Shown: positions 48,801 to 61,748 of the stretch, one piece after another
How the letters are laid out: each line of letters begins with the position of its first letter
Position numbering within the stretch: position 1 is the first letter of the stretch
Assembly (NCBI GenBank): GCA_030407085.1
Contig: CM059587.1
Coordinates: forward strand, 28,679,001-28,743,000
DNA length: 64,000 bases
Direction of reading: 5' to 3'
Source: Trichopria drosophilae
Taxonomy: Eukaryota; Arthropoda; Insecta; Hymenoptera; Diapriidae
Program-made: the position numbers and the translations under genes
Notes under the pieces: model-generated
The model's database searches: none
Told to the model about the DNA's origin: nothing
The model's input: only the letters and a program-made list of their open reading frames with translations

Positions 48801-50036
48801 AAATAGAAAGTTTGGTTCTATCAATTTAGTCTACAGTTAGTAAAATATCATTTACAAATTCTTCGTAAAGCTTTTCTGAGTCGAATTTATATTTTCGAAT
48901 GTATTTATATCAGCTTTGCCCGCCGTGAGATTTTTAAACATTCCAGTCTTTCAAAGATCATGAATTTTGTTAAGCCTTTCATATGTTGCGTTGTTTTAGG
49001 CTTTTACAAGTTCTTGTTCATATACCGGTGGTCTTTCGTGTCATCAATCACACAAGAACTTTGCAGAGATAATATCATTCCTTTAATTACATGTGATTAA
49101 TTATTTATAGTAATTATACATAGAACTATCGCAAAAAGAAAAATCTCGATTCGAAGGTAACTCTACGATTGGAATGTTTTTAGCGAGCAAAATGTGCAAT
49201 TCTAATTTTTTCCGAAAACTCTTCCAAAGATGCATATATTTCATATAATATCAGAGGAAACTATTAATTTAATAGAGTGCATCTTAAAAACCCGACATTT
49301 ACAAACCAGATATTTAAAAAAAGAAACATTTCAAAATGTACATATTCTGAAAATGTAATTAATGATTGAATTCAACAATATGAAAATAATACTTTGGTAT
49401 TTCTTTAAAATTTAATATTATTCACGAATATTTTCATACATTCAAAATCTGCTGTTTTTAAAGAGTAAATAAATGTCAACAATAGTTTGTTTAAATATCT
49501 ATAAAATGTAGTAAATATAAAATGTAGAAAAAGAAATCTATGTACGCAAAAAAAAATATTAAATTGTTAGAAATACTGTCAAACATCAAAGAAGGATTTT
49601 TACATTATTTCGTTCTTTGCGATCCAGGAAATCATAGTTAACATAATTTTTTCATTAAATAATCGCCAGGATCTCATCTTTTGAACATTTTTGAACAAAA
49701 ATATGGTTTGCTCTTTATAAAAACAGACATTTTTTGACGAATTTTTATTCAATCTACGAAAATGTGTTTTTCCCCATTAAGAATACATGGGAAATTTCAG
49801 CGGCGCACCATTAAATATGAACTGACTGAAAAAAGAAAAAATACGGGTGTCTTTTTTTTTGCACCTTTTACATTTCTGGGGACGGCCACTTAAACATTTT
49901 TTTTTGGTCCATCCTAATGTTCCTGTCGTACAAAATGCCTTTTGAAAATCTCCAGATTGACATAAATGAAAGTATAATCGCATGGTATCCAATATAGGGT
50001 ATTACTTTAATTCGATCATATAACAATAACGTCTAA
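45846..50036. other. AT-rich DNA without recognised genes
   Basis: A GC-richer patch at about 46650-46960 yields overlapping frames (46555-47051) without a recognised domain. The rest is AT-rich, with short frames of poor composition. No repeats of the window families are recognised here. Confidence 0.35.
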
Positions 50037-50790
50037 ATGGACGCATCAATTGAAGTATATAAATTTCGCTTGATAGACATAGCTGACAGAAATCACCGGG
50101 ATAAAAGTAATCCGACTGTTAACTGCTCCGATTTAATTTGTCCACTTAATTTATCGGGTGTACAAAAGCTCAGTTTCGTGGTACCGGGACAGGAAACGAA
50201 GCGTATCGGTTCGCCGGGAGTATCGCGTGACGGGTGATTACGGCAGTTGTTCAATATGTATCAATACGGATCGCCGACGCGGCGGCGCATGTACACAAAT
50301 TCATACACGACACCGTATACATGATACACCACCGCGGGAACACAGGTACATCCAGTATAGGTGAAAATAAAGCGAGGACGTGGATAAAATCCATTGCTAA
50401 ATTGAGCAACAGGTGGCGGCCTGTGTTGACAATCTTTTCGATCCGATCGCAAACGGGTGCATGGTATTGCTTTTTGATGTATCAAGAATCGGCTGCGATG
50501 TCTGTCGATTGATGTTTGCGTTGGACAGGTCGACATAAACCGGATATTCGATGCACGGGACAACTTGCCGGGACAGGAAAGTGGGTTGACATGAACTACG
50601 TTTCGAAATACGAGCTGTTGTTGTCGATATCGTTGCACAGATGCTTCGAAGAACCTTTCGGTATCGTGCGCCAACATTACTCCGCATGCACTTTGACACT
50701 GGGTTACGGAACGCCAAACAATCGCCACTGACGTGCGCTATTATGCGAACGTTTCCACCGAGGTTCCTCAGAATCTCAATAATTGATTTC
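50037..50790. other. GC-richer block, candidate conserved non-coding DNA
   Basis: Balanced, CpG-rich sequence over about 750 bases gives open frames on both strands at once. The longest is the minus-strand 155-codon frame at 50261-50728. Its product is rich in Cys, Arg and Pro without a domain, and the opposite strand is equally open, so the frames look like a composition effect. GACAGGAAA(C/G) with a GCCGGGA/CCGGGA context occurs twice (50188 and 50572), a weak direct repeat. Confidence 0.25.
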
Positions 50791-51085
50791 AGTTCTTACC
50801 GAATGTCGTTCCTTCATTTTGAAGCTCCACTTAAAATAATTGCAGGATCAATATTTTTAGGTAACCTTTGAATCAAGATTCAACTACACACTTATTTTCA
50901 CTTACTTTTGTACTCTAAAATAACGCGTTCAATAGCCCAGATCTTCCAAACCTTACAAAGTTTTTGATTTTGGGTCATGTAAGTGCAAAAGCCCTACAGG
51001 TTAATATGTATCAGATGATGCCATGTGCTTCATTTATTTAAAAAAAAAGCTGAAAAGTGGGTTACTGTCAATTGCAATAGAAAAC

Positions 51086-51608
51086 TTAAGGAGGTTGGAA
51101 TGGTACGGAGAGAGTCAAGTGCTATTTCCGCCCAATTTTGACTAGTTCAGTACCGTTCGGAAGTCGTATAATGCTTTTTTATTTATGCGCGATACTTGAC
51201 AGTATTACGTTTATGTCTATGATTTTTCGGAAGTCGAATAATGGCTCCTAACTTGTACGATAATGAATTTTTGACAACAATTTCATTGAAGTTCTCTTAC
51301 CTATAGTGTAACCAATCGATCCAATTCTTTCTCTCGAACATTTGTTATATATTTTTCTTTAATCGACATTAATTTTAAGTAAATCTATTTGTTTATTCTG
51401 TACAAATCTCGCATATAAAGACTTGAAAAATGCCAGTTTACCTAAGACACCATATAAATAGGCACAAAATGTTTTTCATAATTTCTCAACACTGAGGTAT
51501 CCAAACGACTCAAAATTTTCAGGGAATTCATTTTATATTCATATTAACGTTTAGCATTTTTTTCGTAAGAATCTGTTTGTTAATTCTTAACCATACCAAC
51601 CTCCTTAA
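51086..51608. mobile_element. TTAA-flanked element, GGAGGTTGG ends
   Basis: TTAAGGAGGTTGGAATGGTA at 51086 and the inverse ACCATACCAACCTCCTTAA ending at 51608 give a perfect TTAA duplication around 515 bp. The inverted terminus is about 17 bases with one or two mismatches. CGGAAGTCGTATAATG and CGGAAGTCGAATAATGGC form a direct repeat at 51160 and 51228. No transposase. Its G-rich terminus resembles that of the 29235 element in style, without sequence identity beyond the ends. Confidence 0.8.
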
Positions 51609-54297
51609 GACAATATTGGACTATGCGTATAAGAGATTTGTTGCTGCTGCGTGTCAATCGTTTCCAAGTGCTAGTCCATACACATCACTTCAAAAATTAC
51701 ATAAAATATATAAACACTGATGTAACTTTGAACAATAAATTAATTCACTGCATTATTTCCTATTTATTTCATTATGCTGCTTTACAGAAAATAACTATGC
51801 ATCTAAAAGTGTACGAAAATGCAGAGTTTATTGAAATGAATTAAATAAATTTGTTAGCGGCACATTGCCGCTTAGATAAACATATTTCTGACAGCTGTTT
51901 GAACCTCGTTAATTTATTTATAAATATATTGGGAATTTTTTTAGCGCCACCATTTCTGACGTAAAATTGTATGCTCTTCCGAACCTTTCAATAACCGCAA
52001 AAAAGTTCTATTGGTTTTCTTTTTGTAAAAAAATTAAAAAGATATATAATTTGCAATTAAAATGTTACTTTCACCTCGAAAACACATTATATGTGAAAAT
52101 ATCACTTCTATGGACCGTCATTAAAATGTTATGTACATAATATCGTAATTCAAGTTGGCGGCTTCCAGAATAGCGGGAACAACACTTGGTAAAAATGGAG
52201 TAGTATTTTTTGTTGTTCATCGCTAGTATTGTCATTACTTTTAACATATAAGCAGTAAAACTTTAAATAGTTTGAAATATTTTAAATAAATATAGAGCAA
52301 ATCTAAATTTCCAGCAATAAGGAATGTAGAAGTAAAAAAAAATTGTTGCCGAGAAAATATCGTTAAATAGGAAAAAGGACAATGGGGCGAGTAAAACTCC
52401 AGTGCAAATATAGATTTAGTTTTCTTTATTACCACAGGGGCAATAATTGTATATTAATAACAAGGGTCGACAAAATTCGGTCATAAAAAACTTCGGAGAT
52501 GAAAGTAACTAATATTTGTCAATTTTGGGTCGCTGAATCGGAATCCGATAATAAAAATTTTCGATTAGCACTGGTTTCCAAGAATTCTGGCGTCAAATGT
52601 GCAAAAAGCGTCGTTTTTTGGCAACATTTGAGGAGGTATATCTTTTGACAGAGACGAGACGAAGGGTTCAACAATGGCTTAAACAAACGCTTATACCTTG
52701 CACTTTATGATAAGAAATAGAAAATAAACAAAAAAAAATCACTTGCAGTGGTCAATTTCTTGAACAAATATATTTTAACAGTATACTGGGTGTAGAACAA
52801 GTGGTGGATTTTTCCATACGCCACTGTATACCCGAATGGGGGTACGAAATTTGTGGACGGGGACCTGTTAGGTATACATTTGTAAAGGTCCTAAAATGGC
52901 GACACTATAAAATGTTAAACTGTTGTAAAAATAGCGTAAAGGCAATTCGCGAAATGAAATGCATAAATGTGACAATTAGAAGATGTGGAATGCAGTTTTA
53001 TATGACCATTGTCTCACTTCTAAATGGACAGTAGCTTTTCATTCCGAGCACGTGGATTGGAAGCCGCATTTCGATTTTTGGTCAGTGCTGGCCCTTGGGT
53101 GTACAAGAAGTTTAGAGGTGATTTCGTAACATCGCATTTTGAGTTAGTTCGTAGTATTATGAGAGCTCGCTTTGAATGAATAGTAAGCCTTCTGGTGATC
53201 TAGAAGTTTGGAAGTTCGTAAGGTGGAACTTTACGTAAATAAAAAATGAAATGTCGATAAAGCGAATCTCTATATCATTCGAAATTGAGAATAGCAAGAG
53301 TGTGCGAGGGATTGAGTTCGGAAAAAATTGTTTTGTTTAGGATTGCTGATCAGCGCCAATCACGTCGTCATTTTCTATGGGAAATAAATATCAATTTTTG
53401 AGAACCAAGTACCCCCAACGTTTTCATTTCGTCGCGAGCATATACTATACCTGTTCAACCTGTGTTATATAAACTTGTTGGGGAATATAACAAAAAATAT
53501 GTATAAAGTACATTTAATTAAGTGCTAAATTTTTACTAAATTGACCACATCAACAATGACACCATTTTAAGATATAAATTTTTATAAAATTAATTTAGTT
53601 TCTAGTTTGTTTATATATACGTCTTTTATAAATTGAATATTTTACTTACTGAATTTTAAAAAATTGGATCTTTTTCAATATTGTGTTTTAAATTCGACGA
53701 GCATTTCCAGAATATGATTAATTCTAGAGAAGGTCTACTTTAGTCCTGACACTATGTCAAATCAATAACGATGACTGCGGGGTAACATATGCGGAGTGTA
53801 GAAATGCGTAACGATGAGTAACACTAACTAATTTTAGAACATTGTAAATACAAGAGTATCAATAAATCCTTTCTAAAAATAATGTAGGTCGATGATGTAT
53901 ATATTTATTAACAATATAACTTTTTTAGTTTGAAAATTGAAATGAAGATAACTAGATGTTTTAAAACATTAAATTGTTAAAATCATTATTAATCATGTAG
54001 GTGAATTGCATTATGGAATGACAATGTATTGTCCACCTTAAATTAATATCAGAGTTTCATATATCAATAATTATTAACTATACATAAACATATTTACGAT
54101 TTAGCAAGGTCTGAAACACTTAGTTATGGATACAATAATGTAATGTCGAAAACCTTGATCTAAAAATACTAGTTTTAAGTTGTTTACAGTCCTATGGTTA
54201 TCATCACAGTATAAAATTGCTAGTTTATGTTAACATACCTCCGTATGCATATTCTAATGAAAAAGAAACTTTATAATTAGCCTACTGGCTGAGAATC
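51609..54297. other. AT-rich DNA without recognised genes
   Basis: GGGTCGCTGAATCGGAATCC at 52528 is a diverged member of the GGTCGCTGAT module. The plus-strand frame 52801-53034 starts from GTG and has no family I recognise. Nothing else is seen. Confidence 0.35.
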
Positions 54298-54440
54298 ATG
54301 CGAAGCAGTCTTGGGGCGGCCGTTTTGGCGCGGTCGATTTGGCGCGGTCGATTTGGCGCGGTCGTTTTGGCGCGTCTGGTTTGGCACGACCTGTCTGGCG
54401 CCGCCGTTTTGGAGCCAGGACATTTTGGCGTTACTGGGTT
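54298..54440 (+). repeat. GC-rich minisatellite, TTTGGCGCGGTCGA unit
   Basis: Five or more tandem units of about 16 bases with consensus TTTTGGCGCGGTCGA lie at about 54315-54400, with degenerate units at each side ending in CAGGACATTTTGGCG. Related words in inverted order (CGACGCCAAAATGTCCTG at 54967-54984, GCGGCGGAGCCAAAAC near 54946-54961) close the region about 550 bases later. The pair may be the two ends of one element. The minus-strand frame 54282-54476 is its by-product. Confidence 0.75.
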
Positions 54441-54989
54441 TTTAAAGTAGCTAGAGGGTTGTACATAAATAAACAACGTAACCCTTTTTAGATCATTATT
54501 GACCCCCGCCCCTCCTGCCTTCTCTCGCTCTCACATTCTCGAATGTTATGGAACATTTAAAATGTATGTAAAATTTAAAATATTTGAGTAAAGCAGATGT
54601 GACATTTCGTATTTATGGTGACCAGACTTTATTTCCCAGGAAATAATTTCCAGAAAGTAATTTACTCGTCCGAATTTCCCGGGAAAAAAGTTCTTTGTGC
54701 AGTCACAATCTTTTAGACATTATTACGGATTGGCAGAGTTTTGACTGGTTAGGTTTTAGGTTATGTTAGTTTTAAGATATGGTTTTAGGCATTGTTAAGG
54801 CTATGCGGAGTTCTGACTTTAGTTGCGTTGTCTTTAGTTAGTTTCATGACCTTGTTACTTCTCCGATTCCCCCATTTTACTATACGAATTTTGATCTAAA
54901 GTAAATCTCGCGACAAAAATCATGGTCAAAGAGTCTGGCCCTAAAGCGGCGGAGCCAAAACATTCGACGCCAAAATGTCCTGTATCCAA

Positions 54990-57376
54990 GAATCAGGACA
55001 TTACCAAGTAGAATTAATGGGATACTGCATCTTGTAAATGCTAAAATGATTCAATAAATGTTTGAATAATTGTTACTCGTATGTTATTACTTAAAAACTA
55101 TATTTCAGAAAGTTATATCCAGAAAAACGAATAATAAATTCGGATAAGTAAATATCTAGTTTAATTTTTATATAAACTTGTAAACAAGCAATTCGAAGAT
55201 TTTATATGAATAGTATGTCGTCGCTGAATTGCTGCCATGGGACTAAGGGATTACTTTCATGCAAATGTGACAAAATCGTGTTCTGTTGACAAGATAATAA
55301 TTGGATTTTCTATATCCATTTGTATTGTTATAAGGAATAACGTACACTAAAAGACACCATGCATTGTTATGTCCAAATAATGTGCGTCACTTTTTGAAGA
55401 ATTTTTTTTATATAACATATATTTACATTACATGTGTACATAACGTATCCTAAATAACATTTTTCTCTTATATTTAGGCCGTCTATATCATATTACAATA
55501 CCGAAAGAAACCTAAAATATAAATATCCAATGTGACGTCACACTAGGTCGCTAACTCAGAAAATAGTAGAATGATTTCCAATGGGTGGAATAAAGTACAT
55601 TGTCCCTTTGGGAATGATGAGAGTAGTTTTCGATACACAACCGTAAATACTCAAGAGTCCATGTTTGTTACTTTTAATTAAATTATTACTTTAGTAGCTT
55701 CGGACAATTTCGATATAATTGATCCATATCTTAATGTTTTCGGGATCTCTCTATACAATATTCCGGGGTCAACATTTACTTTCAGCCAGCACAAATTCTA
55801 ATATGGAGGTAAATTTGATAAAACATTCAAACAAATTTAAAACTTGTTGTGTCATTTCGATTTTATAAAAATATATAAACGAAGGTGGACGAAATACTTG
55901 AATTTTAAGAACACATTTTACTTCTTTGCTTCAGATAAATTATTTCATCCGCAGCAGAATTTTCTGTTAATTTTTATGTTTATAACGTAATAAATGTATG
56001 TACCAATTATACCTTATTTAAACTGATATTTTTTTCATATTATTGTGGTTGCTTACATTTCACTTTTGTTGTAGCAAATTCTCCCGACTTAGCAGTTGGT
56101 GAAAGTTCTTATACCCACATGTATCACTCGCTATTTTAAGTTCGTTCACAAAACTGCTATCTTCCCTGTACATCTGATACTACATCGATAAAATTTAATG
56201 TTGCAAAAAGGATTTCATGATTGTAAATAAATTGATATAGTCGGCATTATTAATATTTTACCTACAGGGGTGATAGATATATCGACTACTCAAACCCGCA
56301 CAAAGTATGTTTTTAGGCAAAATGTGATATTTTAAATGTAGATAGTTTTGACATTCCTCGAAGCAGTGTCGGGTTAAGTACCTGGAAATCGGTATTTCAA
56401 GGTCACATTTCATTTGTCGCATAAACAATGAACAATTCGGCCTATACTAGAAATTAAATTTGACCCTGGAATATAAATTTTCAAGGTCAAGGGTGTCGGA
56501 AATTTGTGGACTATTTTTTATGTATTCAGCGCACCAAACTACGTACAAAAACCTTCTAAAAAAATGGCTTATTTTATAATTGAAATTTAATCTCGAAATC
56601 GTGTTTAACGATCAAGGGTCCCTGCCGCAAAGTATTCTTTTTAGATGGAGCGTATGAAATACTAAAAGTACTCTTAAACGTGTAGAACAAATTATGGTTT
56701 TTTACATTGCGCCGTACGTTACGCTATGTCGACCGACAGTCAGGTAGAGGACTTTACCTGAGATATACAGTGATTTTATTTATAAATCTTGCATTTTAGA
56801 AAAGATCAATTTATCCTGAAATATTCCCGCACAGGTCACTCCTTTCGCGTTTCATGCTCTTAATTATACGCATTATTATTGTATCCTTAAATATCATTTT
56901 CTATCATCAGAATTGATAGGATAGTAATTGTCAATTAGTTCAAAATCAATATTCATACATGATAACTGCTCACAATCGTGCAGTTTTTCATTTAGATAGA
57001 TACGCTTGAGAATTATTTATATGAATTGTCTGTCGTACTGAAAAGGGCAATGAAAGATGAAAACGTTTCCAGAAATAATATTTTGAAATTGAGATTAAGT
57101 TTTAAATCATGTGACAATTTGTATATTATGTAGTAGTGTAGCGTGTTCATTTTTTATCTAATCGATTGGGAGAAATATATAAGAATATTGTTTCATTTAT
57201 TTACTTTACTTCTCCGTGTTTTTAAACAAAAAATAGATATCATCATGTATTATTCAAAATATAAGTTTACAACTGTAAAACATGCAAATCTATCATTTAG
57301 AACGTGATATTAATATTTTAAAAAATCGATAAGCGCAGAAACTGTAAATATTTAAATGTAACATTGAATTTGCTGA

Positions 57377-57380
<4 letters not shown>
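54990..57380. other. AT-rich DNA, one AAGGTCA cluster
   Basis: At 56390-56520 the words TTTCAAGGTCACATTTC and TTTTCAAGGTCAAGGG occur close together, as in the 12 kb, 26 kb and 33 kb repeats. No gene, RNA or terminal repeats recognised elsewhere in the stretch. Confidence 0.35.

Positions 57381-57414
<34 letters not shown>
57381..57414. repeat. (GT)n microsatellite
   Basis: Seventeen uninterrupted GT units. Confidence 0.97.
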
Positions 57415-57416
<2 letters not shown>

Positions 57417-57482
57417 TCTGGTAAAAATGATGTATACACAATTATATATATTAGAAATCACATAAAATTATATACGATATTG

Positions 57483-57688
57483 TACACTCTAAATTTCTTA
57501 AAGTGAATGTTGTGCCATTCTTTGCTAAAGGTGACTTTTTCACTATTTCTAAAGTGGAAGTTTCACTTTATTAGAGTGATATATTTCCATCCGCTATTAG
57601 TAAAGTGAAATCTCCACTTTAAAAATAGTGAAAAAGTAACTTGTTTCCTAAAGTGGCTCAACTTTCAATTTAAGAAATTAAGAGTGTA
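57483..57688. mobile_element. Compact TA-flanked foldback MITE, CACTCTAAAT ends
   Basis: TACACTCTAAATTTCTTAAA at 57483 is matched by the inverse TTTAAGAAATTAAGAGTGTA ending at 57688, with TA at both edges. The inner sequence folds back along almost its whole length, with AAAGTGGAAGTTTCACTTTA and TAAAGTGAAATCTCCACTTT near the centre. At 202 bp it is nearly all stem. Confidence 0.85.
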
Positions 57689-59350
57689 CACAAGTATACA
57701 TGCATTTTGTACCTATTGTATTGTATATGATTGTATATAATAAGATACGTTCATATATAATATATAAATTTAATAAAATAAAACTTTTTAGTTGCTTTTT
57801 ATATTTATTCACAAAAACGCCAAAATGTCAGTGAGATTTAGAATGCAAAGGAATTATCCAAAAATAATGTATGTAGTAAGATGTTTTATATAAGCATTGT
57901 TAAATATTAGTAATACTTTTTCATTCTAATACTTTGTTTAACAACATTTATATACAATTGTAGAGAGACAAAAATGCTATATAGTTGTATATATATATAA
58001 TTATATATAAATGTTGTATGAAGTTGTATAGAATTGTATATATGTATAACTAACTTTTATCTGGGAGGTAACGGATCTTAGAATTTCGGTCGCTGAAAAC
58101 GAATTTGTTGGCCATCTTGACCTATCACGTAAGATATTTAACATGACCTAATTTGAAATTGCAAAAAAGAATAGTTTTAAATATTTTTTGGATCAGATAC
58201 CCGAGAAAAAATTAAATGTATACAAATTGTTTCCAAATTCATGAAGCAAATGTGCATACCATGCATAGAATTGTATACAAATTATTACAAAATGAAAACT
58301 TGTATGTAGATTTATATTTAGTAACCTGATTTGTATTTAGTATTATACACCTTCATAGAAATGTATGCACATGCTTCCATGATAATAAAGACTTGTGTTC
58401 GTGTGTATTACAGCTGTGTACAAAAATATAATTTGATTAATTTGTAAGTTGCATAATAGTTTGCTTAATCTGTATGCAATTGTATATGTTAACTATTTAT
58501 ACTAGTTAATTGTATTAACTAGTATATATTTGACTAGAATTATATTTATTGATATTATTGAACGAAGATAATGTGAAATTGTATAAACTTCATACCATTG
58601 TATACAACTGTGTATTCGTATATTGATTTAGCGATACAACAAAAATATAATCAGATACAATTATAAATAAAAAACATTATACCAATTCAATAAAATACTT
58701 GAATGTTGCAATTATTTTGACCGAGTATTGAAAATACATGTTTATTTGGTTAACATTATCAAATATTTTACCAGGTTTACTAAATTGATTGACATATTAT
58801 ATTGCAACTCAGAGAAACTTACAGTGTGTGTTACTGCAGACTAAAGTCAAACGCAGGCACAGCAATATTTTATGGTCAAATTAACTATATTATAGTACAG
58901 GTTACCATAAACTTCAGTGAAATATGCAGTCATAACTATAAATTTCTATGAGTGCGAAATTTCTCGTATTTTTTAAAATTTACCAAACATTTTATGAACT
59001 TTAATAAATATTTGAACAACATCCTCAGCTGTTCTGTGACATTAATTATCCATTATTATTAAATTGACTAAACATGACGTTAGTTCTATAAAATGATGAA
59101 ATATATATTTTCAGTGAAACGGTTGGTCTCATCAAAAAGCACTTTATCTACTTAGAAAAACCGTCTGCTTATAAAGCGACTTGCGTATTTTTGTTATGAT
59201 TGCTAATACTCGACCGAAGCGTAACTCATAGGGTGTCTTTTTTTTGTACAAATATATACAATTATATACTATTGAATAGCAATGTATACAGTGTGATAAA
59301 ATTCTACAGGCGAAACATTCATCTACATTATATATAATTGTATACATTTT
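57689..59350. repeat. AT-rich tract enriched in TTGTATA / GTATACA words
   Basis: Words such as TTGTATACA, AATTGTATA, TGTATATAT and TGTATACAATT recur dozens of times on both strands between about 57700 and 59345, without a fixed period. The flanks do not show this. It could be a decayed tandem array. The minus-strand frame 59144-59347 arises inside it. Confidence 0.5.
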
Positions 59351-61748
59351 ATTTTTTCAGTAATCTTAGGAATGAAACGAAATGGGTCAAATTGGACAAC
59401 GGATTCGCTTTCAGCGGCCAAAATTCGATGAGATATCCAAGAAAAGTGTTGTGTGGTTCTGTGTGATTTTCATTCTTTGAAAGTGCTTTAAACTATACGA
59501 AGAAAAAAAGGTAAATTCGCAATTTCTTAAAATAACTTATATAATTATTCTGTACATAGTGTCAGATATCATGATATCATAAGCTCATATTTTCTAATAC
59601 TACATATGCGGTAGTTTTCAGGAAATGTCCAAAATTGCATGTGATCCGAGACGGATCAGCGGTGGATCCGCCTACAGTTTGTTAAAGACCATCCTACACT
59701 ATTTATGGATTTATAATGGATTTAATTTTCGAATGCTTTGTATACCAAAAATCTGTTACAAATTTCTGAAAAATTCATTGAACGTTACATCCTTTTTTGT
59801 CTACAAAGCATGTCAAAATTTATAAAATTTGTCGATCATTTGCCTAATATTAATAGATTACCCAGGCCTGCCAATTTTGGCTTAGCTCTGTAACAAAAAA
59901 ACGGAAAGTGATTCTGATAGGATTTTTTACGTAGAAAACGAATCCGACCTTCAAAATGGCCCATCATGTCAAGATTTCTTGTAATATTGGCTTAAATGTC
60001 CCAAAAATTTCCATTTTGCCCATTTTTCGGCATTTTTTAGGGTAAGCAAATTTTTTTTCATTTTGTCCAATTGCATCGTGTAGTACTATATGTAAGCTTT
60101 AAACCCCATTTTTGAAAGTAGCTTTACGATTTTTTTTAACAAAGTTCTGTAGATTTGAAATTTTATTTTAGGCAAATGTAGGTATATAAAACTGTGAAGC
60201 CTGAGGTGAGTACATAAATAAGAAACGAGCTAGTAGTAAAATATTAACGTAGTTTGTATCAAAAACACATCTAATTTTTTATATTGTACATGAATTACAA
60301 AGAAAATTGTTTAAACAATTTTTTTATAAACAAAATAGAAAATATGTTTTTTTAAACATTCATTACGGTTTTCTATACGTATTTTTATGTTTTGGAAAAA
60401 CATTCATTATGTTTAAATTATGATAATCCAAATTTGGAGGTAAGATCAGATCATCAACCAACCAGTGAAGGTAATTATTTAAGGTTATTATTTTTGTTGT
60501 TTAATCGTCAGTATAAATATATGGGCATTTTGTTCAATACGAAGACCCAGGAGTGGGTTGAAAAAAAGTCAACGGTTTATTGTGAGCATTTGGAAAAATT
60601 CAAATCACTATTAGTGCCATTCAACCCGATACTGTCAAGAAATAGTAAAGTGTTTTCTCTTCATTTCGTATTAATTCTTATGCTGGGGTACTACTACCAG
60701 CTCAGACCCTAAACAATATTAGGTAGTCCGAATGTACTCCCGTTTTTGGCATAATAAATGTCGATTTGCACTGAAAACTTCAGCAAGTGGAGTCGGTCAA
60801 TAACGGCAGAAATTGCAAATAGACTTGGTGATTTTTTTACCTGTTAATATTTACAACCTGATTTCCACGTGTCGTGAGTATGTCGATCGAGCCTTGAAAA
60901 TCGTGTCCGATAACGGTGGAAACATGTAAGCTTGACAATTTTAAGTGGTAATAATTCAAAATACCCTCTAAAGTGGTTGCAAATATTTTGTCACTTTTAT
61001 CAATTGACATGTAAATCGTCGCATGAAGAGAAAATAGTAAATATAAATATGATGATTATTTGTACGGTTTCTTCTATGAGCCGCAGATAGTTAAAAAATG
61101 TTTCTTCCTGGGCGGGGTTTGTAATATTACCGAGACAGAAGTGTTCAGCGGCGGTGTAATACATAAATCTATTACCGTCAAAATCATGAAATATTGTTAT
61201 TCATTTACAGACTTATTCTTAGGAATAAGGTATACAATAAAAAAAAAAGAATTAATAAGGTATGAGTAACTGTTATTGTATTTTCACGGCTGTCCTTTCA
61301 AGCTGCCCGGTCAAAAAAATTTTTTTTTCTTCTAGAAAATGGCATTTTTAACTTGATCTTTAGTTAATAAAAGAATTCCAAATAAACAATGTATTTTCTA
61401 AATATTCAGAGTGGTATATTATGTAAATCACGTAATTGGGGATAAGACGCCATGGAATACGAATCGGATATGAAATGTTCAAATTTCATTATTTCATCGA
61501 CATTATTTGCCGAGAGATTTTTTAGAATTCTTAAGTAATAATTGAAACCCAAAATAGTGTTTCCAAAATGGCGGACGAAAAGTATCAAAGCCCAAGCGAA
61601 ATATCTGTTTACCTTCTAGAAATCCGTAATATTGAGGACTGTGAAGAATCTCCTGCTGGTGCAAAAGAATGAATCTATCATTAAATAGAAAAACATATGA
61701 TGAACAAAGTTTCGTAATTTCACGATTTATCAGAACATACATATATAT
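59351..61748. other. AT-rich DNA with unassigned open frames
   Basis: The frame at 60392-60712 begins at TTG; internal ATGs follow. It has plausible composition (NTKTQEWVEKKSTVYCEHLE) and a consensus-like donor GAGGTAAGA near 60436-60444 in another phase. The frame at 61060-61269 also reads like protein in part (FFLGGVCNITETEVFSGG). No domain is recognised for either and no reading frame joins them. Fragments of an old mobile element or of a host gene are both possible. Decayed copies of the AAAATGGC(GG) module lie at 59945-59965 and 61545-61580. Confidence 0.2.

Noticed and set aside
50261..50728. The longest open frame of the window, 155 codons on the minus strand
   Set aside because: The opposite strand is open over the same stretch, there is no domain or splice context, and composition explains it.
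59150..59245. Integrase-like peptide KTPYELRFGRV on the minus strand, as in LTR retrotransposons
   Set aside because: Only about ten residues match the typical motif and both sides are AT-rich simple sequence; a chance match is more likely.
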